In this document: piece after piece, positions 42,770-52,352 of the stretch | Layout of the letters: every line of letters begins with the position of its first letter | Numbering within the stretch: the stretch's first letter is position 1 | Position numbers and translations under genes: made by a program | NCBI GenBank assembly: GCA_902523065.1 | Contig: CABYXZ010000001.1 | Span: 1-64,000 of the forward strand | Length of the DNA stretch: 64,000 nt | DNA from: an uncultured Marinoscillum sp. | Lineage (GTDB): Bacteria; Bacteroidota; Bacteroidia; Cytophagales; MED-G16 | Reading direction: 5' to 3' | Notes under the pieces: generated by a model | Told to the model about the DNA's origin: nothing | The model's input: only the letters and a program-made list of their open reading frames with translations | Databases searched by the model: none

Positions 42770-44223
42770 TTTTTTCTTGATTTAATAATCATACTCTTTT
42801 TCTCATCAAAAAGTTTCTTTTCCAAACCAACTGGGTAAATATGAGGATTTTTAAGCCTCTTATGAGACTCATCAAGAAAATCAAGGTCATTTTTTAATTT
42901 ACTTTTAATATGATCCAAAGATGGTTTAGAGTAAATAGATTTACCACCTTTGAATATCTGTTTTAATAAATCTTCAAACTCATGATTATTAGTAAACTTC
43001 TTTGATTTAGTAGAATCATTCGGATCAATCATATTATTTAATTTAGATTCGGAATATATATCATAAATCATATCACCAATAAATTTTGATTTATTTCTAA
43101 ATCTTCTGACTTGAAGAACACCAGGGTTATTAATCTTTATTTTCTGCTCTGAGAGTTTTATTTTCTTCTCCCAATTTCCATTTTTATTTTGAATCGCAGA
43201 TAATTTATATACTGCTCCTAGAGAGGGGTTATCAAAAGCTGTAACCAATCTTGTCCCTATTCCCCAAACTGATATCTTTGAACCCTGTAGTTTTAATGAT
43301 TCTAATATATGTTCATCAATATCATTACTTGCAATTATTTTAACATAGTTTAGATCATTTTTGTCAAGAAGCTTTCTTATTTTTTTACTTAAGTAAGCTA
43401 AATCTCCTGAATCAATTCTTACACCTATTATTCTTTTATTTTTTTTCTCCATTTCCTTTGCTACGATAATAGCATTTTTAACTCCCTGGATCGAATCAAA
43501 TGTATCAACTAACAAAACTGTATTGTCAGGCATATACTCAGCATAATTTCTGAAGGATGAAATTTCTGAATCAAAAGCCATAACCCAACTATGTGAATGA
43601 GTTCCACTTACAGGAATTCCATAGATTTTACCAGCTAAAACATTAGATGTTTTAGAAGTTCCACCAATATAAGATGATCTACTAGCAGAAAGAGCACCAT
43701 CAATACCTTGTGCTCTCCTCAAACCAAACTCGAGTATTGGGTCCCCATTCGATACATGTGCAATTCTTGATGCTTTGGTTGCAATTAAAGAATTAAAATT
43801 AAAAATATTTAGAATAGCTGATTCGATAAGTTGACACTGATAGATTGGTCCGTTAATCCTAATTATTGGTTCGTTAGCAAATATCACTCTTCCCTCCTCT
43901 ATTGCATAAACATCACACTCAAATTTAATTTTAGATAAAAAATCAATAAATTCTCTTGAAAATAGATTTGAGCCATTTTCAGTTTTTAAAGATTGAAGAT
44001 AATCTAAGTCTGACTTTGAAAATTTAAAGTTTTCCAAAAAACTAATAATATTTTCCAGCCCAGATGAAACAGCATAACCGGATGAGAAAGGATTTTCTCT
44101 AAAAAAAACATTAAAAGATGCTATATTATTATGAATACCTTTTTTCCAATAACCATATGCCATCGTTAATTGATAAAGATCAGTTAATAATGATAAAGAT
44201 GTTTTATATATATTTTTTATCAT
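42766..44223 (-). CDS. pncB: Nicotinate phosphoribosyltransferase
   Basis: The 485-residue protein matches the type II phosphoribosyltransferase fold of PncB: SLLTDLYQLTMAYGYWKKG at the N terminus (the LTDLYxxTM motif), EFGLRRAQGIDGAL in the middle, GTHSHSWVMAF (with the autophosphorylated-type His region), and RIDSGDLAYLSKKIRKLLD. It joins nicotinate and PRPP to give NaMN. It is longer than the E. coli enzyme (about 400) and fits the longer bacterial group. It overlaps pncA by 4 bases downstream and the EamA gene by 20 bases upstream, so the operon order is lolD-like, eamA, pncB, pncA. Confidence 0.94.
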
Positions 44224-45049
44224 TTCTTGCTAAAAGAATATTGAATACAACTCCAAAAGTAACTAGTATCATTCCCAGATAAACTAAAAACTCAAATTTT
44301 TCATCAAAAAATATATTACCTATCAAAAGAACAAATACTAACTCAGAATAGCTTACTATTGAAACTTTTGACACCTTTTCAGACTGGAATGCTTTGGTCA
44401 TAAAATATTGAGCAAATTGTGTAAAAACACCAATTAATATTAGTAAAAAGAGATCGATTAAATTTGGTTGAACCCAGTTGAAAATACTTATTAAACCTCC
44501 AATAGGAAAAGCTATCATAGGAAAATAAATCATTAAAACTAGCGAATGCTCCTTGTCCCTTAAATATCTAATTATGCTATAAGCAAAAGCTGCACATAGA
44601 CTGCCTCCCAACCCAATTAATAAATAAAAAATATTTACTCTTGAATCAAAGCCTTGAATTAAAATGATTCCAAAAAAAGCTATAAGTAATAAAATCCATT
44701 GAATTATCGACATTTTCTCTCTTAGAAGAAAAACCCCAACCAAACTTGTAAATAAAGGTGTAAAATATATTAATGTAGAAGCGGTTGCCAGGGGAATCTC
44801 CTGAAGAATAACAAAATAACAATACAATCCAATTGTACCAAAAATTCCTCTCATCATCAATAATGATCTATTTGTACCTAAAATATTGTTTCCCTTTCTT
44901 TTCAAGAGATAATATGTAATAAGAAAGGAAATAAGACACCTAAAAAAAACTATTTCCATTGGAGGAATATGGGGCAGCATTTTAACAAAAATCTTTACTA
45001 CCATGAAAAATATTGTAGCAAAGAACATAAAGGTTATTCCTTTATTCAA
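44204..45049 (-). CDS. EamA-family drug/metabolite transporter
   Basis: The 281-residue protein has ten predicted membrane helices in two EamA halves. The first opens with FMFFATIFFMVVKIFVKMLPHIPPMEIVFFRCLISFLITYY, including the short amphipathic loop typical of the family, followed by ATASTLIYFTPLFTSLVGVFLLREKM. The second half has SIVSYSELVFVLLIGNIFFDEKFE. Family members export metabolites such as amino acids or nucleotides; the substrate is not evident. Its location ahead of pncB and pncA raises the possibility of a pyridine or precursor substrate, but shared transcription alone is weak evidence. Confidence 0.9.
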   Translation of the reverse strand: MNKGITFMFFATIFFMVVKIFVKMLPHIPPMEIVFFRCLISFLITYYLLKRKGNNILGTNRSLLMMRGIFGTIGLYCYFVILQEIPLATASTLIYFTPLFTSLVGVFLLREKMSIIQWILLLIAFFGIILIQGFDSRVNIFYLLIGLGGSLCAAFAYSIIRYLRDKEHSLVLMIYFPMIAFPIGGLISIFNWVQPNLIDLFLLILIGVFTQFAQYFMTKAFQSEKVSKVSIVSYSELVFVLLIGNIFFDEKFEFLVYLGMILVTFGVVFNILLARNDKKYI

Positions 45050-45702
45050 AGTGATTTTAATTTACCATTATTTAATTCGTACGAATGATCAGAAATTTTT
45101 AAAAACTCTTTATTATGAGATACAATAACAAATGTTTTTTTATATTTTTTATTCAATTTTTTAATAAGTGATATGAATTTTTTAGAATTAGTTTCATCTA
45201 AATTTCCTGTAGGTTCATCGGCGAAAATTATATCTGGGGAATTGATTAGGGACCTTGCTATAGCAACCCTTTGCTGCTCACCACCAGATAACTGATTAGG
45301 CATATTTTTTGATTTGTCTATTATATCCAAATCTTTGATTAATTGATTAGCCCTTTCCTCAACTCCTCTAGATTTATCTTTTGAAACATAACCAGGAATG
45401 CATATATTCTCAAACACGTTAAACTCACTTAACAAATTATGTGACTGAAAAACAAAACCGATATTTTCATTTCTAAATTTGGACAAATCATTACCCGAAA
45501 GACTTATTAGATTCTTTTCTTTAAATTCGACAGAGCCTAAGTCAGGTTTCTCAAGAGTACTTAGTATATAGAGCAAGGTTGATTTACCAGCACCAGATCC
45601 TCCAAAAATCGAAATTATGTTTCCAAGTTTAAACTCTAAATTAATATTATCTAGAACTTTTACATCACCAAAAGACTTTGAAATATTATTTCCTTTCAAC
45701 AT
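45046..45702 (-). CDS. lolD: ABC transporter ATP-binding protein, LolD-like
   Basis: The 218-residue protein has Walker A GGSGAGKST (residues 34-42), the Q loop in VFQSHNLLSEFN, signature LSGGEQQRVAIARS, Walker B IIFADEP and the switch His in IVSHN. The LSEF and EQQR features match the LolD/MacB/FtsE group, which works with FtsX-type permeases. A LolC/E-like permease gene is at 53084-54286, 8 kb away. LolCDE releases lipoproteins from the inner membrane, a heavy task in this lipoprotein-rich genome. It heads the operon with eamA, pncB and pncA (4-base overlap to eamA). Confidence 0.88.
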   Translation of the reverse strand: MLKGNNISKSFGDVKVLDNINLEFKLGNIISIFGGSGAGKSTLLYILSTLEKPDLGSVEFKEKNLISLSGNDLSKFRNENIGFVFQSHNLLSEFNVFENICIPGYVSKDKSRGVEERANQLIKDLDIIDKSKNMPNQLSGGEQQRVAIARSLINSPDIIFADEPTGNLDETNSKKFISLIKKLNKKYKKTFVIVSHNKEFLKISDHSYELNNGKLKSL

Positions 45703-45753
45703 ACGGACAAATCTAATTAATTATCGATGTTATGATTAAAAAATAATATAAGA

Positions 45754-45785
45754 TTTGAAATAATAATCTTAATAGTATAGTTTCG
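45754..45785 (+). promoter_or_regulatory. Probable promoter of sucC with near-leaderless start
   Basis: TTTG (45754-45757), a 20-base spacer and TAGTTTCG (45778-45785, one mismatch to TAnnTTTG) are followed after 6 bases by the ATG at 45792. The box-to-ATG distance equals that of the PDH E1-beta gene. Confidence 0.5.
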
Positions 45786-45791
45786 TGTAAA

Positions 45792-47000
45792 ATGAATATA
45801 CACGAGTACCAAGCAAAAGAAATATTAAAAAACTTTGGAGTAAAAATACAGAATGGATTTGTAGCAGAAACTCCAAAAGATGCAAAAACATTAGCAGAAA
45901 AACTATCTAAAGAGAAAAGTAATGTAACAGTACTTAAAGCACAAATTCATGCTGGTGGGAGAGGAAAAGGTATAATCAAAGAAACTGGATCTAACGGTGT
46001 GGTAATATCTATGTCATTAGATGAAGTTGAAGAAAAATCTAAAAATATACTTGGAGGTACTTTAGTAACTCATCAAACTGGTGAGGAAGGGAAAAAAGTT
46101 AATAAACTTCTTGTTGCAGAGGATGTTTACTATGATGGACCAGAGAAATGCGAAGAATATTATCTGGGAATTCTTTTAGATCGATCAACTGGAGTCAATG
46201 TTATTATGGCATCAACTGAAGGTGGTGTTGATATAGAAAAAGTAGCTGAGGAAACACCTGAAAAAATTATAAAAGAATGGATAGATCCTAAAATAGGTTT
46301 ACAACAATACCAAGTGAGAAAAATCGCATTTTCATTAAATCTATCTGGAAATGCTTTAAAAGAGATGATTAAATTTATCAATTCTTTATATAGTGCTTAT
46401 GAATCTATTGATGCTTCCTTATTTGAAATAAATCCAGTTCTAAAAACTTCTGATAGTCAGATTCTAGCAGTTGATGCAAAAGTTAATATTGATGATAATG
46501 CACTTTATAGACAAAGTGATATTGAAAATTTGAGAGATTTGGATGAAGAAGATCCATCAGAAATTGAAGCGAATAAATCTAATTTAAGTTATGTTAAATT
46601 GGATGGAAATGTTGGCTGCATGGTAAATGGAGCTGGATTAGCTATGGCAACTATGGATATGATTAAGCTTTCAGGTGGAGATCCTGCAAACTTTCTTGAT
46701 GTTGGTGGAACAGCAAATGCTGAAACTGTTGAAGCTGGATTTAGAATTATTTTAAAAGATCCAAACGTGAAGGCTATTTTACTTAATATTTTTGGGGGAA
46801 TTGTTAGATGTGATAGAGTTGCAAATGGTGTTGTACAAGCTTATAAAAATATTGGAGAAATTAATGTACCAATTATAGTAAGACTACAGGGAACTAATTC
46901 TGAAGAAGGATCAAAAATTATTGAGGACTCTGGTCTTAAAGTTTATGCAACAAATACCCTGCAAGAAGCAGCTGATAAAGTAAATGAGATTCTCTCCTAA
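45792..47000 (+). CDS. sucC: Succinate--CoA ligase (ADP-forming), beta subunit
   Basis: The 402-residue protein has the ATP-grasp N-terminal domain ([20 protein letters not shown], then [16 protein letters not shown]) and the C-terminal CoA-ligase domain with [33 protein letters not shown], and [15 protein letters not shown]. It forms the succinyl-CoA synthetase complex of the TCA cycle with the alpha subunit (not in the window). Typical length is about 390-400, so it is complete. Its stop is 4 bases before tRNA-Arg. Confidence 0.96.
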   Translation: MNIHEYQAKEILKNFGVKIQNGFVAETPKDAKTLAEKLSKEKSNVTVLKAQIHAGGRGKGIIKETGSNGVVISMSLDEVEEKSKNILGGTLVTHQTGEEGKKVNKLLVAEDVYYDGPEKCEEYYLGILLDRSTGVNVIMASTEGGVDIEKVAEETPEKIIKEWIDPKIGLQQYQVRKIAFSLNLSGNALKEMIKFINSLYSAYESIDASLFEINPVLKTSDSQILAVDAKVNIDDNALYRQSDIENLRDLDEEDPSEIEANKSNLSYVKLDGNVGCMVNGAGLAMATMDMIKLSGGDPANFLDVGGTANAETVEAGFRIILKDPNVKAILLNIFGGIVRCDRVANGVVQAYKNIGEINVPIIVRLQGTNSEEGSKIIEDSGLKVYATNTLQEAADKVNEILS

Positions 47001-47004
47001 AATT

Positions 47005-47078
47005 GCGTTGGTAGTTCAATTGGATAGAACATCAGATTTCGGCTCTGAGGGTTGAGGGTTCGAGTCCTTCCCAACGCA
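47005..47078 (+). tRNA. tRNA-Arg (anticodon TCG)
   Basis: This is a 74-nt cloverleaf. Acceptor arm GCGTTGG pairs with CCAACGC and the discriminator base is A. The anticodon stem TCAGA/TCTGA encloses TTTCGGC, giving anticodon TCG, which reads CGN codons. The T arm is GAGGG-TTCGAGT-CCTTC. It lies between sucC (4-base gap) and the acylase gene (9-base gap), on the same strand, so cotranscription is likely. The frame of the acylase gene extends into the tRNA but should not be read as coding there. Confidence 0.95.
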
Positions 47079-47087
47079 CTTAAATAT

Positions 47088-49517
47088 ATGTTTAGAAAAT
47101 TAATCTTTTTAGGATATCTAATATTTACTATAACACTTATTATATCTCTCAACGTAAGAATAAATGATATCCCTCCTATAGGTAAATTTTTAAATCCTTA
47201 TTCAGGATTTTGGGTTAATGGTGAAAAGAAAGTCGGAGATAACTTAAAAAAAATAATTCTTGAAGGGATAAAAGAGGAGGTCATAATACAATATGATAGT
47301 ACCATAGTTCCACATATTTACACTAAAAATGACAAAGACTTATTTTATGCTCAAGGTTATCTCACTGCTTTTCATAGGTTGTGGCAGATGGAATTTCAAA
47401 TTAAGGCGGCCTCAGGTGAGCTAAGTGAAATTTTAGGTGAACAAGCGCTAAAAAGTGATATATCAAAAAGAAGAAATGGTATTATGTATGCTGCTAAAAG
47501 GACATTAAAAAAATCAATTCAGGATGAAGAAACCCTAAATCTTCTTGATTCATATGTATCTGGAGTAAACGATTATATAAACTCTCTAAACTATAAGGAT
47601 TTACCAGTAGAATATAAAATTTTAGATTACAAACCTGAAAAATGGACACTCTTAAAAACATTTATTTTAATGGAATATATGTCTGATATGTTATCAAGAG
47701 GAAATTCAGATATTGAAGACACATATCTTATAAATGAGTTAGGTATAGATTTATATAACAATCTATTTCCAGAGTATTACAATGAGATAAAGCCTATTAT
47801 ACCTGATTATATACAATTTGATAATGAAAGTAAAAAGAATTCATTCATTTCAGAAAATATCAATTTTAATTCTAAATTGGACTTAATCCCAAATCCTAAT
47901 CCAGACAATGGAAGTAATAACTTTGCCATCTCACCAAAAAAATCAAAAGATGGTAGCAGTTATTTAGCAAGTCAACCAGATCTTTCATTGAATCTACCAT
48001 CAATATGGTATTTAATTCATCTTAATTCTCCAAATTTTAATACAATGGGAGCATCACTACCAGGGGCTCCCGGAATTATAATTGGATTTAATGATAATAT
48101 TGCTTGGGGTGAGACTAATGCTACAAGAGATGTTGTGGATTGGTATAAAATTGAATTTAAAGATTCAGAAAGAAAAGAGTACAGATACGGTGACAAATGG
48201 CTTAAAACTGAAAAAGTTATTGAAAGGTTTAAAGTTAGAGGTGAAGATGATTATTATGATACAATAATATTTACGCATTACGGACCTGTAGTTTATGATA
48301 AAAATTTTGGCTCAGATAAAGAAAAATTAAATTTAGCAATGAGATGGATTGCACATGATGAATCAGTTGAGTATAAAACTTTTTTATTATTAAATAAAGC
48401 AAAAAATATAGATGATATAGAAAACGCTCTTGAATATTTTGATGGACCTGCACAAAACTTTGCATATGCTACCAAGAATGGTGATATAGGCCTTACTATT
48501 GCAGGAAAATTTCCAATAAAATATGAAGGACAAGGAAAATTTATATTAGATGGAAAAGATATAAAAAACGAATGGCAAGGATATATTCCTTACAAAAACA
48601 TATTAACCTATAAGAATCCTAAAGAAGGGTATGTGAGCTCTGCTAATCAACATCCTGTAAATAAAACATATCCATATTATTACTATAGCCATAATTATGA
48701 GATGTATAGAGGTAGAAGACTAATAGAAAGACTTGAATCAATAGACAATGTTGAGATTAATGATATTAAGAAAATTCAAAATGATAATTTTAATTATAAA
48801 GCATATGAAGTCCTTCCATTAATACTTGATGAGATAGATACAAGTAAATTAACTTACGAGCAAAAGATATATTTTAAAAATCTTAAAAATTGGGATTACT
48901 TCGCAGAAGTAAGTAATGAGAATCAAGTTGTTTTTAATGAATGGTGGAATAATTTATACAAAAATATATGGGACGAATTTGATAGTTTAAAATATCCATA
49001 CAGAAAACCAAACTCATTTAGAACTTATAAGCTGATTAAAGAAGATAAAAATTCAAAATTTTATGACGTAATTAGTACTTCAAAGAATGAGTCATTAAAT
49101 GACTTAATTAATAAAAGCTTTCTTGAGATAACTGTTAAGCTTGACACTTTCAAAAAAAGAAATTCTTTAAAAAAAATTAAGTGGGGTCATTATAAAAATA
49201 CAACTATAAACCATCTCCTAAGAATAAAAAGTTTTAGCTATGACAGTGTTAGTATAGGTGGCTACGCAAATATATTAAATGCAGCAAGCGAGAGGCACGG
49301 TCCATCATTTAGATTGATAGTTAAATTAAAACAAAATGAAAAAACTAAAGCCTGGGGAGTCTATCCAGGTGGTCAATCTGGAAATATTGGTAGTCAAAAT
49401 TATTTTGGAGAGGTAGAAAATTGGGGTAAAGGAGTTTATAATAAATTACTGTTTAATAGTAATTACATGGATAACAGAAATCATATAATATTTGAAAAAA
49501 AATATAATATAAAATGA
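47088..49517 (+). CDS. Penicillin acylase-family Ntn hydrolase, membrane-anchored
   Basis: The 809-residue protein starts at ATG 47088; upstream in-frame codons lie in tRNA-Arg. It has an N-terminal membrane helix (LIFLGYLIFTITLIISLNV). Next comes an alpha-chain-like region with HIYTKNDKDLFYAQGYLTAFHRLWQMEF. The autoprocessing site NGSNNFAIS follows, in which Ser276 would become the N-terminal nucleophile of the beta chain. HFGP-like and NPDN/ NATRDVVDWY segments and SERHGPSFR near the end complete the family pattern. Members hydrolyse amides such as penicillins or acyl-homoserine lactones; the substrate here is unknown. It is transcribed after tRNA-Arg. Confidence 0.92.
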   Translation: MFRKLIFLGYLIFTITLIISLNVRINDIPPIGKFLNPYSGFWVNGEKKVGDNLKKIILEGIKEEVIIQYDSTIVPHIYTKNDKDLFYAQGYLTAFHRLWQMEFQIKAASGELSEILGEQALKSDISKRRNGIMYAAKRTLKKSIQDEETLNLLDSYVSGVNDYINSLNYKDLPVEYKILDYKPEKWTLLKTFILMEYMSDMLSRGNSDIEDTYLINELGIDLYNNLFPEYYNEIKPIIPDYIQFDNESKKNSFISENINFNSKLDLIPNPNPDNGSNNFAISPKKSKDGSSYLASQPDLSLNLPSIWYLIHLNSPNFNTMGASLPGAPGIIIGFNDNIAWGETNATRDVVDWYKIEFKDSERKEYRYGDKWLKTEKVIERFKVRGEDDYYDTIIFTHYGPVVYDKNFGSDKEKLNLAMRWIAHDESVEYKTFLLLNKAKNIDDIENALEYFDGPAQNFAYATKNGDIGLTIAGKFPIKYEGQGKFILDGKDIKNEWQGYIPYKNILTYKNPKEGYVSSANQHPVNKTYPYYYYSHNYEMYRGRRLIERLESIDNVEINDIKKIQNDNFNYKAYEVLPLILDEIDTSKLTYEQKIYFKNLKNWDYFAEVSNENQVVFNEWWNNLYKNIWDEFDSLKYPYRKPNSFRTYKLIKEDKNSKFYDVISTSKNESLNDLINKSFLEITVKLDTFKKRNSLKKIKWGHYKNTTINHLLRIKSFSYDSVSIGGYANILNAASERHGPSFRLIVKLKQNEKTKAWGVYPGGQSGNIGSQNYFGEVENWGKGVYNKLLFNSNYMDNRNHIIFEKKYNIK

Positions 49518-49888
49518 GTTTCATATTTAGAATTATAATTATTGGAATAATATCATTTTATATGCCTCACTACCTTCCGTGGTGGAGTATAACAATTATA
49601 ACTTTTGGAATAGGGTTTACTTTTGATGAAAACTACTTTTCACACTTCCTAAGCGGCTTTATTGGTGTTGGTACTGCATGGCTATTTCTATTACTAAGTA
49701 TAGATTCTTCGGCAAATTCAATTATTTCAAATAAAATAATCGATTTATTGGAAATAAGCTCCGTAAATATGTTGATTATTTATACTAGTATAATTGGAGG
49801 ATTCGTTGGTGGTATAGGTAGTTGTTTAGGGAAAAGCTTAAAGGATTTACTGTATAAGAAAAAGAAAAAAAGGGATTTTAAATTCTAG
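49514..49888 (+). CDS. Small integral membrane protein of unknown function
   Basis: The 124-residue protein has about four hydrophobic helices (SFIFRIIIIGIISFYMPHY, WWSITIITFGIGFTF, FIGVGTAWLFLLLSI, LIIYTSIIGGFVGGIGSCLG) and a basic C-terminal tail (KKKKKRDFKF). This layout occurs in flavobacterial genomes next to unrelated genes; I cannot name the family. It overlaps the acylase gene by 4 bases (ATGA), so the two are cotranslated and may work together. It converges with the glutathione peroxidase gene with a 4-base overlap. Confidence 0.65.
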   Translation: MSFIFRIIIIGIISFYMPHYLPWWSITIITFGIGFTFDENYFSHFLSGFIGVGTAWLFLLLSIDSSANSIISNKIIDLLEISSVNMLIIYTSIIGGFVGGIGSCLGKSLKDLLYKKKKKRDFKF

Positions 49889-50478
49889 TTTAATACAAAA
49901 TCCATAATCTCTTTATCGAGAGGGTTTGTACTTGATGAATATACTGCTTTTAGTGAGCCATTGGAATCTACGAGATATTTAAAAAAGTTCCATCTAGGAG
50001 ATTTATCATTCCAACCATTATCAGAAATATTTGATAACCATTTATAAACTTTGTTGGCGTTCTTACCTCTTACATCGGATTTCTCAAATAATTGAAATTC
50101 AACACCATAATTCTTTTCACAGAAAACTTCAATTTGTTCATTGGAACCTGGTTCCTGAAAACCAAAATTGTTTGATGGAAAAGCTAGTATGGTAACCTTG
50201 TCATTATATTTTTTATGTAATTCTTGAAGATCTCTGTACTGATTAGTGTAACCACATTTTGAAGCAACGTTAACTATAAGAAGTTTTTTACCTCTATATT
50301 TTTCAAAGTTTATAGTGTTTCCGTCTATGTCCTTTGCAGATAAACTGTAAAAATCGGAGTCAGAAAATGGTAAATTATCTGGTGCTGTCTCATTTAACTT
50401 AAACACCTTCTCCCTTAAAATATATATGCCACTTACAGAAACGAGAGTAGAGAATAGAATTATTGCTACAAATTTCAT
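49885..50478 (-). CDS. Glutathione peroxidase (cysteine type)
   Basis: The 197-residue protein has an N-terminal membrane anchor or signal (about 1-21) and a complete GPx domain. The catalytic tetrad reads Cys75 (ASKCGYT), Gln109 (FGFQEP), and Trp163/Asn164 (PRWNFFKYL). The cysteine form without the dimer-interface loop usually uses thioredoxin rather than glutathione as reductant. It reduces peroxides at the membrane or in the periplasm. The start touches the argS stop region (one-base overlap), so it follows argS in an operon. Confidence 0.93.
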   Translation of the reverse strand: MKFVAIILFSTLVSVSGIYILREKVFKLNETAPDNLPFSDSDFYSLSAKDIDGNTINFEKYRGKKLLIVNVASKCGYTNQYRDLQELHKKYNDKVTILAFPSNNFGFQEPGSNEQIEVFCEKNYGVEFQLFEKSDVRGKNANKVYKWLSNISDNGWNDKSPRWNFFKYLVDSNGSLKAVYSSSTNPLDKEIMDFVLN

Positions 50479-52271
50479 TACATTTTATTAACAACATCCA
50501 TGCCTAGAGTATTTAGCGATTCTTTTATGACACTAGACGTCATGTCTGATAACGCAATTTTAAATGAAGTTGTTTCATTATTTTTACCATCAAATATTTT
50601 CTCATCTTGGTAGAAAGAATTATAAGTCTTTGATAAGTCATATACATAATTACAAAGTAGTGATGGAGAATATGTTTCTGCAGATTTTTTAAGATTGTTT
50701 CTATGCTTAAGTATTAGATCAATTATTCTTTTCTCATTGACAGATAATTTATTCACATTATCAAAATTCAAACCTTTAAAATCTATTTTAAGCATTTTAG
50801 CTCTTTTCAAAATCGACTGAATTCTTGCGTAGGTATATTGAATGAATGGCCCTGTATTTCCTTGAAAATCGATTGACTCTTCAGGATTAAATAACATGCT
50901 CTTTCTTGGGTCAACTTTTAATAAATGATATTTAAGAGCGGATAAAGCTATTATATTATATAATCTTTCTAAATCTTTAGAATCAAAATCGTCTATTTTC
51001 CCTAGTTCAACAGTTCTATTTTTAGCTGTCTCTTTCATCAATGTGATAAGTTCATCTGCGTCAACAACAGTTCCTTCTCTTGATTTCATTTTTCCATCAG
51101 GAAGATCTATCATGCCATAGGATAAATGATAACATTCTTTAGCCCAAGAATATCCTAACTTATCTAATATTTTAAATAAAACTTTAAAGTGATAATCTTG
51201 CTCGTTTCCAACAGTATATATCTGTTTCTCAGATTTTGGATAATCTTCAAATCTTTTTATTGCTGTACCTATATCTTGAGTCATGTAAACTGATGTTCCA
51301 TCACTTCTAATTAATAATTTTTTATCGTAATTCTCTTCTGTTAAATCAATCCAAACTGAATTGTCTTTTTCTTTGTAAAATATTTTTTTGGATAAGCCTT
51401 GATCAACATTTTTCTTTCCAAGTAGATAAGTACTTGACTCGTAATAATTTTTGTCGAATTCAACATTCAGACTTTTATATGTTTTATCAAACCCATCATA
51501 TACCCAATTATTCATTTTTTTCCATAATTTCATAATTTCTTCATCTCCACTCTCCCATTTTTTTAAATATGATTTTGCCTCCAACATTAATTTTGATTGT
51601 TTCAATGCATCATCCTCAGTTAATCCCTTTTCACATAATTTTTTAATTTCTTTCTTTAGTTCTTTTTCAAATTTTACATAGAAATCACCAACAAACTTGT
51701 CCCCTTTTAATTTCTCAGAATTAGGAGTTTTACCCTCCCCAAATTTACTCCATGCAACCATTGATTTACATATATGTATACCACGATCATTAATTATCTG
51801 CACTTTATGAACTTTATATCCAAGTGCTTCATAAATCTTTGAAATAGAGTCACCTAAAAAAATATTTCTTAAATGACCCAAGTGAAGAGGTTTATTTGTA
51901 TTAGGAGAAGAAAACTCAACAATAATTTCTTTACTTTTTTTACTTAGTTCTTCAAGTTTTTTTTGATTTAAAATAGATTTAAAAACATCTAATAAATATT
52001 CCGTTTTAATATCAAAATTTAAAAATCCTTTTACTTGGTTATAGCGACTAATAATTGCTGATTTATTGTTTAAAGCATCTCCAATTTTTTTTCCAACTTC
52101 ATTAAGATTCTCTTTAAGGTGCTTAAGATGTGGAAATAAAATTAGTGTGTATAAGCCATCAAAATTTTTTGGTGTCTGGTCAATATTAATATTATCGATC
52201 GAACACTTATAGTTGAATTCATCTTCAAATACTTGAATAATTTCTTTTTTAATTTTTTCTTGTATCTCCAT
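50478..52271 (-). CDS. argS: Arginine--tRNA ligase
   Basis: The 597-residue class I synthetase has the N-terminal Arg-specific domain (about 1-100), the HIGH-type motif HLGH at residues 130-133 (SSPNTNKPLHLGHLR), a connective region, the KMSK equivalent DGKMKSREG (about residue 385), and the C-terminal helical DALR anticodon-binding domain starting GPFIQYTYARIQSILKRA. Full length and typical. It charges tRNA-Arg, one isoacceptor of which lies 3.4 kb away in the same window. The upstream 80 bases hold the divergent promoter of the glycosyltransferase gene. Confidence 0.96.
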   Translation of the reverse strand: MEIQEKIKKEIIQVFEDEFNYKCSIDNINIDQTPKNFDGLYTLILFPHLKHLKENLNEVGKKIGDALNNKSAIISRYNQVKGFLNFDIKTEYLLDVFKSILNQKKLEELSKKSKEIIVEFSSPNTNKPLHLGHLRNIFLGDSISKIYEALGYKVHKVQIINDRGIHICKSMVAWSKFGEGKTPNSEKLKGDKFVGDFYVKFEKELKKEIKKLCEKGLTEDDALKQSKLMLEAKSYLKKWESGDEEIMKLWKKMNNWVYDGFDKTYKSLNVEFDKNYYESSTYLLGKKNVDQGLSKKIFYKEKDNSVWIDLTEENYDKKLLIRSDGTSVYMTQDIGTAIKRFEDYPKSEKQIYTVGNEQDYHFKVLFKILDKLGYSWAKECYHLSYGMIDLPDGKMKSREGTVVDADELITLMKETAKNRTVELGKIDDFDSKDLERLYNIIALSALKYHLLKVDPRKSMLFNPEESIDFQGNTGPFIQYTYARIQSILKRAKMLKIDFKGLNFDNVNKLSVNEKRIIDLILKHRNNLKKSAETYSPSLLCNYVYDLSKTYNSFYQDEKIFDGKNNETTSFKIALSDMTSSVIKESLNTLGMDVVNKM

Positions 52272-52296
52272 TTATTAACAAAATTTAAATTAAATG

Positions 52297-52330
52297 TTTG
52301 ATATTCATAGTATTTAAAGCATTATGTTTG
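52297..52330 (+). promoter_or_regulatory. Probable Bacteroidota promoter of the polyprenol-phosphate mannosyltransferase gene
   Basis: TTTG (52297-52300), a 22-base spacer and TATGTTTG (52323-52330, exact TAnnTTTG) end 22 bases before the ATG at 52353. Confidence 0.5.
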
Positions 52331-52352
52331 AAAAATATTTAAAAAGTAAATA

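Noticed and set aside
47052-47087. N-terminal extension of the penicillin acylase protein
   Set aside because: These codons lie inside tRNA-Arg (47005-47078); the ATG at 47088 precedes the membrane helix and is a better start.
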